Shown one piece after another: positions 34,001-45,600 of a stretch of 64,000 bases of DNA. Within the stretch, counting starts at the first letter, position 1; each line of letters opens with the position of its first letter. The position numbers and the translations under genes were made by a program. Source of the DNA: Edaphochlamys debaryana (Eukaryota; Chlorophyta; Chlorophyceae; Chlamydomonadales); contig JAEHOE010000028.1 in the NCBI GenBank assembly GCA_016858145.1, forward strand, positions 496,001 to 560,000, read 5' to 3'. Below the pieces are notes generated by a model. It was given only the letters and a program-made list of their open reading frames with translations, was not told the origin of the DNA and did no database searches.

Positions 34001-37000
34001 GAGCCGATGGAGATGAGCAGAGTGCCGGGCAGCAGGGGGCAGACGGAAGGATCACAGCGCGAATTGGGCAGCGCGGGGCGCACACGGCTCGCAGGTGCAC
34101 TATCGGTACCGCAAGCCCGCGCTCCACCCCGCAACTGCGTCCGTCCTCACGCCCTAGAGACGCCGCACCGGCCGCGTGCGGCTCCCCGGCGCTCCCCCAG
34201 CATCCCAACAGCAAAGCACCCCCACAAGACTGCACACAACGCCAACCCCAGCCCCAGCCCCACGTCCTCGGCCCCATGCCCCGTGCCGCACCTGCACGGC
34301 GTGCGGCTCCTCCTCCGCCACCTCCCGCGCCCGCAGCAGCCGGCCCCACGTGCCCGGCTGCTCCGCCAGCAGCCCCGGCCGCAGCTCCTCCGCCACCTCC
34401 GCATACAGCGACACGGGCAGTCGGTCGGCCGCAAGGTCGCTGATCACGCCCTTCAGGCCAGGCCGCGCAGCCAGCTCCGCTCGCCGGCTGGCCTCCAGCT
34501 GCATGGTGCGGGCGTTCACGCCGGGCCCTGTGACGGCCGCGACCAAGGCAGTCACGTGCTGTTCGAGGAGGGGGCTGCCAGGCGGAAGCATGGAGAGGAG
34601 GAACAGCGCCTGCTGCTCGGTGACTGCGAGCGCCGCGGTGAGGCGCGCAACCACGCCCTGAGCAGAGGCCGGCGCCTCCAGCAGCCCCTGCCGCCCAAGC
34701 CAGGCCAGCCACGGCAGCTCCGCCTCCCACGGCTCGGGCGCGTCCGGGCCGCCGCCAGCGCCGCCGCTGCCGCGGCCGCTGCTACCCGTAGACCCGGACG
34801 GGCCAGCGGCTACGCCGCACGCACCAGGTCGGGCCGCGGCAGCTTCCTCCGCGGTTCCATCAGGGCCGTGTGGGCCTGTACGGCCCGGGCTCCCACCAGC
34901 ACCGCCGGCGCCCCCGCCTGGTGCTGAAGAGGGCTGTGGGCCGGAGCCAGGGGCCGCAGCAGCGTCCGTGCAGCTTCCGGCACCTTCCGCGGGCCACCAC
35001 AGGAAGTCGAAGAGGCAGCACCGCGGCACGCCGCACCGCACCGGGGCCGAGGCCCCACCGCCGCCTCTCCCCACCGCGGCGGCGTCACGCGCCTCGCGCC
35101 TCGCCTCCTCCCTCCTCAGAGCGAACGCTCCGCCGCCGCCGTCGCCTCGACCGCTGCCATCGCTGCCGCCTCGTGCATCGGCACCATGATGGAAGGGGCC
35201 GCTGGCGCTGAGCATGCGACCAATCAAGGGCGACGCAGGGGCTCCGTGCCCGGCCACAACCCCCGTCGGGTTACCCCCAGGCCTGCCTACCATTGCCGCG
35301 GCCAGGGTCGACCACGCCGTGTGCAGTACGACAGTCTCGTACGACATCTCCTCCAGCTCGTCCTGGCTGGGCGCGGCTGCGGCAGATGGCCTGTCCGCCG
35401 CTTCGGCGGTTTCACGTGCGGCGACTGCGTTGTATAGCTTTGACTCGCTCAGGTAGGCGGGGGTGTGTTCCCTCAAGTGGCCGAAGAGCCAGCTGAGGTG
35501 GGCTGGGGAGTAGCGTGCGAAGAGTGGCGGGCCATCAGCATCGTGACCCGTCCCCGGCCCACTGGGCAGAGGCCCATGGCAGAGCAAGTAGTGGAGCATG
35601 CCCGGCGGGGGCCTTTCAACCCAATGAGGATCCTCCCTGCAGTTGAACGGGGTGTCCATGCTGTCCTGCATTTCGGAGAGCAGCAAGGGACGGGCCTCCG
35701 GTGTCACAGAATGGTGGTGTGCAGCGGTGGAGGCAGCCCGCCTAGCTTAGCCCGAAGCTGCTGAAGGATTAGCGTAAAGGCTTGACGCGGAGGGAGCCCG
35801 GGCCGCTTCGCTGTGAGGATTGTACGACACATGAGGCATCTCGCCTTCCCACCTGGGGCACCATGCACATCCGCAGCAAAGCCACTCCCGCGCACGCCAG
35901 CGGCTCCGGGCCCTGCCCCTCGCCTCCCCACGGCTCCAGGGCGGCGCTGGGGATGCCGTGGAGCAGGAGCAGACCCGTCGCGGCGGCGCGGAGGACCTGG
36001 GGCGGGAGAACAGACGTTGCGGCCGGAAGTCAGTTAGCCCTTACATGGTAACTGGCGGTAAAACTGGGCAGGGACTGGGGAAGCCAAACACATCGACAAG
36101 CGCATGCCCACCAGCCTAGTGTGCAGCCGCACAGCGTGCACTGCTGCCCTGGCTGCCCACAAACCGTCCTCCCTGGTCCACTCACGTCCTCGAAGCCCTT
36201 GTGTGGCACCTTGCCAGCCTCCTCGGCTAGTGCCAGCTTGCCCAGCCTGTCCCACGCCTCCGAAGAGGCCAGCTCCGGTCGCAGCAGGCCCACCACCCGC
36301 CGCAGCTGCGGAAGCCCCGCAGCCCAGCAACCCCCCCACGCCGCGCCCTCGCTGGTAAGACCGCGCGTCGTCAGCATGTACGACAGGCGCTGCACGTCTG
36401 ACTTGGCCGCCTGGCCCATTGCCTCGGCATACGCCAGGACAACCGCGTATCGTTCGCGGTCGCATTGGGCGGCCGCCCGAGTATGGGCGCGTTGCAGGGC
36501 TTGCTGGGCCCGGCGGCTGCAGGCCTCCCCAGCGCCGGCCGCAGCGGCTTGGATGTGCGTTGGAGGTGACAGGAAGCGAGCCACGTCAGCCATCGCGGCT
36601 TCGAGTTGCGCGATGCGGGCCCGCAGGTCCTGAGGGAACAGCAGGGACGCTCCTGGGGCGGGGGCGCAGGCTGGCACCTGCGGACGGCACAGGGTACGGG
36701 CCCAGTCGGTCATGGCGCATCAAGGGACAGAGCATGTTCACAAAGAGCTACGAGGTGGAAACGCGTTGCGTGCGAGGGCCTGAGGTAGCCTAGCCGAGTG
36801 GACAAAAGCTCTGGACTCGGCCCGTCCACGCACCTGCAGGCCTCCTCCTGCGGGCTGCAACCACACGTACGGGCCCCAACGCGAGTCCACGCCTGGGTTT
36901 ACGGTGCTTTGGCTCTGTTTGGCCTCGGTTGCTGGGGCTGTTGCATGGGCTGTTGCAGAGTCCGATGCAGCTGGAGGCTGGGGCCAGGGCGGGCGCTTGC

Positions 37001-37424
37001 GCCAGCGGCCGGTGAACGGTTGGCTGGGGCCGGCGGGAGTTGAGGCACTGGGGGCTGAGGCGGCAGGCCCGCCGCCCACGCCGCCTGCGCCCGAGGCGGC
37101 GGCGAGGATGAAGCCCACGCCCGAACGACGACCGCGGGCCGAGAGGGCCGTGGCCGTGGGGGCGCAGCGGCGGAGGTGGGCCAGCGCCTGAAGCTGGGGG
37201 CGCGACAGCCGACCTGCCGCCGAGCCCCGCTGAGCAGGTAGCTCCACCGTCGCCTGCACGCCCCCACCACCTTTGGGGTCATCGTCATCCTCTGAAGTTG
37301 ATTCGCCCCGCGCTCTGGCCTTTCTAGCTTTCTCTTGTCGCTCATCCCTGTGCCGCTGCGCCTCCTCGAGCAGCTCCCCGACCACCAGCTGCCTTCTACG
37401 AGATACTTGGAATGCGCCCAGCAT
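31059..37424 (-). CDS. Array copy 4: large uncharacterised helical protein, intermediate divergence
   Basis: Nine exons: 37424-36834, 36629-36186, 35996-35853, 35665-34292, 33869-32700, 32552-32508, 32334-32231, 31997-31877, 31586-31059, giving 1,506 residues. Exon 1 (MLGAFQVSRRRQLVVGELL) is close to copies 3 and 5. Exon 2 is quite different (DLRARIAQLEAAMADVARFL) yet still ends with a degenerate motif, LLRPELASSEAWDRL. Exon 4 has CREDPHWVERPPPGMLHYLL, PRCCLFDFLWW, EPWEAELPWLAWLGRQGLLE and ELRPGLLAEQPGTWGRLLRA. Exon 5 starts AARLALLGLASLPL and holds SPRPSWTCAP, CFGPGSSQAE and LPNALVFGPSLEE. Exon 6 is the microexon AGSPAAPRVLLKDIQ. Exon 7 starts RWAMPMHAAAEKAGLPW. The end has VRECPPGRMAKLMPP and a Lys-rich tail. 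It probably does the same kind of job as its neighbours; no known domain seen. Confidence 0.83.
35893..35996 (-). repeat. 104-bp conserved tract, exon 3 of copy 4
   Basis: One base differs from copies 2, 3 and 5, changing Val to Ala in the helix (RAAATG instead of RAAVTG). The exons on either side are strongly diverged from copies 1 to 3. Confidence 0.95.
36785..36825 (+). other. tRNA-Ser-like 5' half in intron 1 of copy 4
   Basis: The plus strand reads TAGCCGAGTGGACAAAAGCT followed by CTGGACTCGGCCCGTCCA. The first part matches an A-box/D-arm of the serine tRNA type. TGGAC and GTCCA form a 5-bp stem around a 7-base loop, but position 33 is C, no GTTCRA T-arm follows, and no acceptor-stem partner is visible. 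It is a degenerate tRNA fragment, a SINE remnant or chance, not a functional tRNA. Confidence 0.3.
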
Positions 37425-37691
37425 TGTGGTTGGGGGCAAGGCTGCTCGTGCCGGCACGGCCGGCCCATCCAGCCCTCGCGTTTAGCGGTCGGGTCGCGGG
37501 GCTCTCAACCGTGATATTATCGGCTTTTTTTATGATAACTTGGGCCATTCATGCTGTTAGTTTTGGCATAGCGTGAGCAACCGGCAGGTTGGTCAGGGGT
37601 ACTCCTGCACTGCTATAGCTTCGTCGAGGCGAGAAAGCCTGCGAAGGTGTATTGTCACCTTGTATGGAAAGCTGCCCGAGCGCGTTGCTCC

Positions 37692-39074
37692 ATGCCCTGC
37701 AGTCCATGCCAGCTTCGTCCCAACCGTTTTCCCCCCCAACCCGCGACCCGCTTCCCCCTCATCCCCCCTGGGCTGCGGGCCTCCCGACCACGATGTTCCA
37801 GTCTGCACGCCCGGCAGTCGACGCTGGCAATCTCGGCATGCTCGGACCCTCTCCCTTGCAGCAGCGGCATGTTACTGGGACCCCTGCCCGCACAGAGCAC
37901 AATCTGCGCTTCGCTGTCGGTGCCTTCTGCCGCAGCAGCGGGCCGTGGGGGGCTGGAAAGCATGTATGCGGACCTGATGGGTATCAATGAATTGAGGACT
38001 GTTGGCCAACTAGTAAGAGCCTATAGGGCAGGGGCGGGAGCAAGGGCGGGGCTCAGTGGAGCCCAGGGGGGCAGGCTGCCACCGATGGCTAGGAGCGAGT
38101 GCTCAAGGAAGGTGAAAGAGAACATCGTAGTTGGTCTGTGGGGACGAGGGGGGTATGAGTCTCTACCCGCAGCGCTACGCAATGGCCCTGCGCTCCTAGG
38201 GAGGATCGATAGCTTGATGGGCCATATTCCCGTACCGTGGGTGCAAGCAGCAACGGAGGTGGAAGAGAACCCGGACTTGGCCTGCCCAGAGGAGGAGGCA
38301 TGGAAAGAACTCTTGGGATGCATAGGTTGGCGGATCGGACAGACGCTTGTGTCAGCGGCTAGGCTGTCGGTGAGCTTGGCCACGGCCCTGCAGATGGAGC
38401 CCGCTTTTGAGTATGTGAAAGGCAAGCATTTGAATTTTGTGGCAGAGGCGCTGAGTGGTGGGGTAGGGGACGAGTCAGACCTGTTGGACCTACAAGCCAC
38501 CTTGCGCAGGCTGTGGGCCCTGCGCTGGGAGAACGTGTGGAAGGAAGCTTTCTGGCGCTTGGCGCTCAACGGCTTTACTGGCTTTTCGGCACATGAAGGA
38601 ACGGCCACGTGCCCATGTGAGATTGCGATGCACGGAGGGGACAGATTGCACCACTTTTGGAAATGCTACTTGGCTGAGGGCCTGGTTGATGAGATGTGCG
38701 CGTGTCTAGGGGGCGAGCAGGGCATGCCATGGACCTGGCCACTTCGCCGGTTCAATCTTTGGCTGGCTCGACCAACGGAGGGAGTTGACCAGAGAGTGTG
38801 GGATGTGGTGTGTCTTGCAGCCACGACAGCCATGGAGAAGGGACGCCGATATCTATACGCGACAAGGGAGAATGGGAATCGCCTCGGGGTGCTGAACCGT
38901 GGACGTGTGTTGGTGTCAGCTGAGTTTTGGGGAGCGCTTCACTCTTTTGCTGCGCTCAGGCCACCAAGTGGCTGGGAGACAATACCGTCGGACCACCCTT
39001 TCCTGCGAGTCTCAGGTGGCAGATTGACTGTGCAGGAGCCCCCAGGCGTCCTGGCCTTGATTGACGATGATTAA
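37692..39074 (+). mobile_element. Non-LTR (L1-type) retrotransposon C-terminal fragment
   Basis: An uninterrupted plus-strand frame runs from the ATG at 37692 to a TAA at 39072-39074; the protein-like part begins near the ATG at 37962 (MYADLMGINELRTVGQLVRA), so about 370 residues look genuine. Residues near the middle read WKEAFWRLALNG, then CPCEIAMHGGD, then HHFWKC. This W..fFWrLa.nG ... C.C ... HHFW.C pattern is the zinc-binding tail typical of L1-like reverse transcriptase proteins in green algae. The reverse transcriptase and endonuclease domains are missing, as expected for a 5'-truncated copy. The frame is intact and less GC-biased than the array genes, so insertion may be recent or the tail may be domesticated. 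No poly(A) or target-site duplication was found. Opposite in strand to the flanking genes. Confidence 0.6.
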
Positions 39075-39319
39075 AGGCACAGCGGAATTAGTGGAATAGT
39101 ACTGAGGGGGGCTCTACGGGCCCGACCCTAGCAACGTGGTGTGACGACCGAAAGTCAGTCACGTTGCGTGGGTGTCGGTGTGCAGGTGGCACACCCAGTA
39201 GGTGGCGCTCTCGCTCAACCCCTCCCCTTCTGGAGGCGGTTCCTGCTGTAACCATCGCATCCTTCTGCCTTGACCACTCTCCGAGTCTCCGGCCTGCCAT
39301 GGTCAGGCCCTACGGCTGT

Positions 39320-39348
39320 ACAGGGGTACCCCACCATGGTACCCCTGT
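39320..39348. repeat. Perfect 11-bp inverted repeat with 7-base loop
   Basis: ACAGGGGTACC at 39320-39330 and its exact complement at 39338-39348 surround CCACCAT. It lies about 250 bases after the stop of the retroelement-like frame and about 340 bases beyond the stop of copy 5. Confidence 0.9.
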
Positions 39349-39686
39349 CCCGGCCTTGCCAGCAGCGCTGCTTGCGGGCGCCTCTGACCGTGCACCCCGT
39401 CGGTGCAACCAGGACAGCATGCCGTTAACTCAAGCATAGCCGTTCAGCAGCATCCCCGTTGAACCATCGTCCGCGTATACCGCTCCATGCAGTGCTAGAT
39501 AGCCCTACTGCATGCGCACTGCATGAAGGCTATGCCCTTCGAACCCCAGGACCGAAGCCTCCAGATTGAACTACCGTATCAACCCCAGCACCCCTCCTGC
39601 TCAGCGGTGCTCACTGGCTTCTGGCCAGCCCCCCGGCCACTGGCCTACCCCGCTGACGCCCGCTGCACGTCACTATACACACGTCG

Positions 39687-42600
39687 CTACAACTTGCGCC
39701 GTACCACCTGGCCCGCGGCCCTGGCGACGGCCCGGCTAGCCGCCCGTGCCCCTCCTGCCCCGCCGCTGGGGAGGAGCGGCTGGGCGCGGAGGCCCGGCGC
39801 ACACTCCAAGATCGTGATCTCTATCTCCAGCCCCTGTCGTACGGGTCCATCTGGCTCCTCCAGAAGCTTGATCAGGGAATACTCGGAGCTTGCAAGCCGC
39901 TGCTCCGCCCGGTACACTTCCCGCCGGACCTCGTCCGTCCGGCGCTGTCGCCAAGCCTCAGCTATGTTGCGGCGCCTGCAGATCTCGTTAAGAAGCGAGT
40001 CGCCTACGGTGATTGCATAATCGCCAGGCCTTAGGAACGGAGACTTTGGCTTGCTGGAGTCGTGCCTGGCTTCAACCGCCAGTCGGTTGGCGTTCTCGGC
40101 TTGGACATCGGAGGCAAGGACGTAGCAGTCGCGTCCCATTGCCAGCATCTCCTCCCGCATCTGAAGGAGTGTACGGTAGATACAGGGTCGGAATGAATGG
40201 CGCGTCACCGTGGGCACGCCTCACGTGCACACCACCCTGAGCGGAGCACGGGCGCACGAGCCGGACCCATTGTCGTACATGCCGTACACGCCGCACGCGG
40301 ATTGCCGCACTCACCTCAACGGCCAGCAGCAGTGCCTCGCTGATGCCGAGCACGCCGATACCGTGGATGTACGCAGCGCCCAACCGCTTCTCGATCAGAG
40401 CCTGACGAAGCAAGCCCAGGTTCACACGATGCTGCCTGCGGGGGGGGGGGGGAAGCAGGGCGGGGATCACGGCCGCAGAGGAGCCCTGCAGTACATAAGG
40501 TCACGGTTGACCGCCCACCAGCCCTGACAAGCCGCGCGCAGCCAAGCCCTGTCGGCCGGCCTTATGCAGGGTCCGAGGAGCGATGGCAGGATAAAGCTGT
40601 CGGCACCACCCGCACCCCTCTCCTGGGCCCGACTCCGCCAAGCGCAACAGCCCGGCCGAGACCAACGAATCCTCCCATAGGCCAGCCAGCGGCACAACGC
40701 TAGCAACTACCCTGAAGACACGGTCGAGGCTACGGAAGTCGACTCAAGGGGCCCCCTGGCGCCGTAACACAGCCGCCGGTCCATGCCGGTACCCCGCACG
40801 CCAACCCGGCCCCTCCCAGTCTCACTTGGGCGTGCAGCTCCACGGCGCGATGCGCGGCCCCAGCGTGTGCATGGCGGTCCACGAGTACGCGTCCCGATGC
40901 AGCCCCAGGGGGTGCGGCATGGCGCCCACCTGCGGGGGTGGTGACAAGCGGCTAAGGTGGAGGTATGGGATGAGCTGGCAACACAGACGCTGCGCAAAGT
41001 CGGGGCCACTGCGCAGCGTGTCGGCTTCCTTGCCGCGTGTGCGGGTGCCAAACGCACGCCCACTCGTCCTGGGTGTGTGCACGACGTCCGGTACTCGCGG
41101 ACTCTGTCTCAACGCACTCGCAACGTCCGCGTATGCTGCGAGCAACAGCCACACCTACTGCCGGCCGGTGCTACCATTAACACCACCGGCGCTACTACCA
41201 CACCCCGTTCTGGGCCTGGGCCTGGGACTGGGCAGGGCCTCACCCGGATGTCCCGCAGGAGTATGCCTTGGGCGCCACGGCCAGCGGCCTGCAGGGCAGG
41301 ACACGACGGCAGCGGCGTTGGCGGTGCGGCTGCACATGACAGGCGAGCTCCTCCAGATCAGGTAAGCAGAGAGTGCGCTGAGCAGCAGCCCGCCAGACAT
41401 CGAGCCAAACTGGCAGGATACATAACCGTGAGCCCCAATCATGCTCCACCCCCAGGCCAACACCCACCTTTGCGGCGGCCTGGCCACCCGGCGCTCCACC
41501 CTCGTCCGCCACCGCCGCTGCGCCCGCGCCCGCGCCCCCGTGCCCTGCCCGCGCCGCAAACTCGGGCGCAAACACCAGCGCGTTCGGGTGGTAGCCTTCG
41601 TTTCTCCCCCAGCACGACAGCATGTACAGGAGCATCAAGACCAGCGTGGTGTGGGCTTCGCCCTCCACCTCGATCGACACGGGGACCGGGGGCGGTAGCC
41701 CGGGGGCGGCGGGGCCCTCGTCTCGCATCCTGGGGGTGCAGGGGCCGAGGCGGAGCAGCGCCTTCAGCCGCTCCGGGTCGCTGCGGCCTGGGCCGTAGCA
41801 CGGCACGGGCGGCGCGGTGGGATCGACCAGCTCCAGCTCCAGCCCCATCAGGTCATCAGCCGCAGCTGCCGCTGACGACGACGGCACTGACGGCTCCACG
41901 TCGCCGTCGGCTTGGGCCTGGGCTGCTGCTGCCGCGGTGGCCCTAGCGCGGTCCGCCACACGGCCGCGAGCCTCCTCGCTCAGCGACTCGAACGCCATCA
42001 GAGCAAGCGCCGTTGTGTGGACTTCGCACTCGCGTACGGCGTTGTCGAACTCGGGGTCGTCGTGCCGGCGGGCGCTGGCGCCGGAACCGTAACTTGCGTG
42101 AGCGACGGCCAGCCACAGCGCGGCCATGAGGGAGGGCGTGTCGCGCACCGTCCAGAGCGTGTGGGCCAGGCGGCGCGCAAGCCCGCGCTGAGAAGCCTCC
42201 ACCGCCCCGGCTGCTGCCCCAGGCTTGGCCTCAGCCTGCGGCGGCGCTCCGGCCGATGCTGCCCGTGCTGCGCCCTCACCGGGGGCTGGAACGGGCGGCG
42301 GCGGGGGCGATGGCGGAGGCTGCGACGTTGGAGAGGACGGCTCGGGCCGCGGAACGCCGGACGTACAAGCACGGGGACAGCAGGTCCAATCGGGCTTGCG
42401 CCGTATAGCGGGCAGGTCCGGTCCCGACACGAGGACGGCGAACACAAGAATCGCCGATGCAACGGGGTGCAGCTTCGGGCCGGGCTCGTAGGGGTACGCC
42501 GGGGCCTGCCCGGCCTCCGCCCTAGGCTCCGCCCCGCCTCCGCTCGCACTGCTCGTCGGGCCGGCAGCCGAGCCCCCGCCGGCTTCCGCACCAGGCTCCT

Positions 42601-45600
42601 GGGCTGCGCTGGGCGCCGCCGGGGCCTCAGCAGAGGCGGGCGCACACGCAAAGTCCGCGGCAAAGGCGGTCAGCCCCTGCTGCTTGGCGGCTGCCAGCAG
42701 CTCCCAGCCCGCGGCGGCGCAGAAGCTCAGGCGCAGTTGGCTGAGGTCTGCGGCGGTCTGCTGAGAGCCGCGGTACGCCGCTAGCCCCAGCAAGGCCAGA
42801 CGTGCCACCTGTGGGCCGGGAAGGGGCAAGTGCCGCAACACGTACGGCATGGCGTCATCGCGTCAGGCAGGGGCTGGGGTCGGGGGAGGCACTAGCAGAG
42901 GTTGCTGGCTGGCACACGGGGACCGGGCCGGGAAGGAACGGGCCGGGCAGCCGGGCATGGGGAGGCTAGCGATGAACCGACGGGGGGTTGAACATGCAAA
43001 CCCACGATGTGGGTCGGCCTCCGCCCTCTGGACCAAAGGGCTCTGGCAGGGCCCAACCACGCCTTGCAGGTGCGCCGGGCCCCTTACAGCCGGCCCTCAC
43101 AGCTCCAACGCGCGTAGCACGGCATCGCAGCCGGACCGTCCCCCCCAGACTTGCCTGCGCAGCCTGCGGGTCCGACTCCAGCTCGGAGCCCCAAAGCAGG
43201 CGGCGCCACGTGTCTGGGTGCTGGTCGGTTAGCTCCTCCCACAGCGTGTCAGCGGCGTCCTTGTACTGGTCCAAGGGCAGGCGGTCCTCGAGGAGCTGGG
43301 CACACAGGGTCTGGAGCCACAGCCGCTGGGAAACGTCTGCGTGGAATAGTCGGGGAGGGGTGGAGGGCACACTATAAGGAGAGGTAAGCTCGCCGGGTCC
43401 ATGCGACTGCGGGCCAGCCTAGCACCATCCCTCCTCAGGGGCTCGCTGGCCCCTCAAGTCAGCCCGTCCGGCCCAGCTCACATTGCCGTCGGACGTCCAC
43501 GCAGCCGCCCACCAACCGTGCTTGATCCCGCCGCAGCTTGCTGCAGCTACGCCGCAGCTGCTGCGGGCTCAGCTGCCGCTTGCGCTTGACGCTAGGGCCC
43601 CAGAACCTGGCCACGTGCGTTACAATCGTCTCCGCTTCGCCCAGGGCTTCAGCGTAGAGGTCCCTCGGGTGCATGCTTGGCGCCTCCAGCATCCCCTGAC
43701 CCATCAGCCACGCTAGCCACGGCAGCTCCGCCTCCCACGGCTCGGGCGCGTCCGGGCCGCCGCAGTCTGTGGTTGCGGTGCCAGCGGGCTCGCAGGGCCC
43801 TGCCTGGGCCTCCCCGGCCTGGGCCCCTGCGCAGCCAGACTGGGCCTGGCCCGGGCCGGGGTCCGGCGCGGGCCCAACGGCAGGCTCGGAGCAGCGCACG
43901 AGGCCTCCGCTGCTGCTGCTGTTGCATGGGGGGGCCTGGCTGTCCCCAGAGGCACAGGCGCTTGGGCCTGGCGGTAGCGACCAGAACAGGCAGTCAAAGA
44001 GGCAGCACCGCTTGTCGCAGCGGCGCGACCCCGGCGCTGGCTGCACCGGCCTCCAGGGCTCCTGGGCTTCCGACTCCGGCTCTGAGCTGTCGTAGTCAAT
44101 GATGCCCACGGAATCGTCATCGCTGTCACTGGCCATGATCCCAAGGGAGTCATCATCGCTGTCATCGACCACCCGCTTATGCAGCGTAGCCTCGATCTGG
44201 CCCCATGCCGCCGCCGCGCCGGCGGCCTCCGCTGGCCATGCCGCTGCGTCAGCGGCGGCGCCAAGGCTCGCCGCGTGCGCTTCCAACCGCGCGGAGAAGA
44301 TCGGCTGTAGCGCCGCCACCTGCCATGCCAGAGACTTCTTCATGGCGCGTCGGTGTTCTGAATCTGCCGCGGACCTGAATCCCGATCCTGGCGGGAATCC
44401 AGATCCACCCGGCAAGTCTGCCAGCGCGCGGAGGAGCTCCGCTATCCGAAGCGAGGGCACGGAGTACAACATGAGGTTTGCCTCCGCCACTTCCATATGG
44501 GCAGCACTGTAGCGCGCGGCTGGGGAGGTCTCGGTAGGACGGACCGTGGGGCCGTGGCAGAGCAGGAAGTGGATGAGGACGGGCGGGGGGCTGTCGACCC
44601 AGACGTGGGAAGACCGTAGCGGAATGTCTGGGTCGAATAGCCGCTGTGGAGGAGGACGGCAGGCAGACCCAATTTAGACACAGAGCAACAAGAAAGGAGG
44701 TTCAGATATTGCTAGGAAGCGGTCCAAGCAACTCAACTGCGTGGATGCCTAAGCCATGCGCGCTTACCCTCATCTCCAATTGCACCCTCAGCAATGCCAC
44801 GCCCGCGCACGCCAGCGGCTCCGGGCCCTGCCCCTCGCCTCCCCACGGCTCCAGGGCGGCGCTGGGGATGCCGTGGAGCAGGAGCAGACCCGTCACGGCG
44901 GCGCGGAGGACCTGCGGGGAGGAGAACAGACGCAGCGGTCAGCGCTAAACAGACGGCGCTTTGCCTCGCGGAAAGAGGGGACCACAGGCTGCCCCGAACG
45001 CAACCCTGCGTTCCAGACTTGCAAGCACGGCATCCGCCCTCAGACCCAGCGCCCCCCCCGCTCACCAGCAGGGCAGGATCAGGCTCTCCGTGCCCAGGCT
45101 CCACGGCTTCCGCTGCCTCCGCCTCCGCCGCCTCCGCCTCCGCCAAAGCTGCCGCCCTTGCCCGTCTTCCCTCCGCCGCCGCGCTCGCCTCCTCCGCCTT
45201 CGCCTCCACCGCGTCCGCCGCCTCCGCCAGGGCTCGCCACGGCGGCGACTGCTCCAGCAGCCCCGGCCTCAGCCGCTGCAGGGAGGCCCGAAGCTCCGCC
45301 GGGCTCTGGTCCACCGCCAAGCCCCACAGGTCCGCCTCGCTTCCATGGCCCAGGTCTCCCATTGCCCAGACCAGCCGCGCCGCATCGGCCTTCGCGACCT
45401 CCGCAAGAGCTATTGACCCCACTGCGGCTGCGCCCTTGGCCCTTGAGCTGAGGCCGAAGCCGGGGGTGGTGCTGGGCCCAGCATTGGATGGGCCGGAGGC
45501 GCCCGCGTACGCCTGCAGCTCATCGTTCGCCAAGGCAATAATGCGGTGGAGGCCAATCATCGCTGCGTCGTAGCGCCCGCAGCGGCGCTGCCACTGCGGG

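Larger units (their letters stand above)
37425..39686. other. Intergenic region between copies 4 and 5, with retroelement-like insert
   Basis: About 2.26 kb. The first 250 bases are locally AT-richer and unlike the upstream flanks of copies 1 to 3. Then comes the retroelement-like frame (37692-39074), a perfect hairpin (39320-39348), and the presumed 3' flank of copy 5. Confidence 0.6.

Noticed and set aside
36785..36825. Functional tRNA-Ser gene
   Set aside because: No T-arm (GTTCRA), no acceptor-stem partner, and C instead of T at the position before the anticodon.
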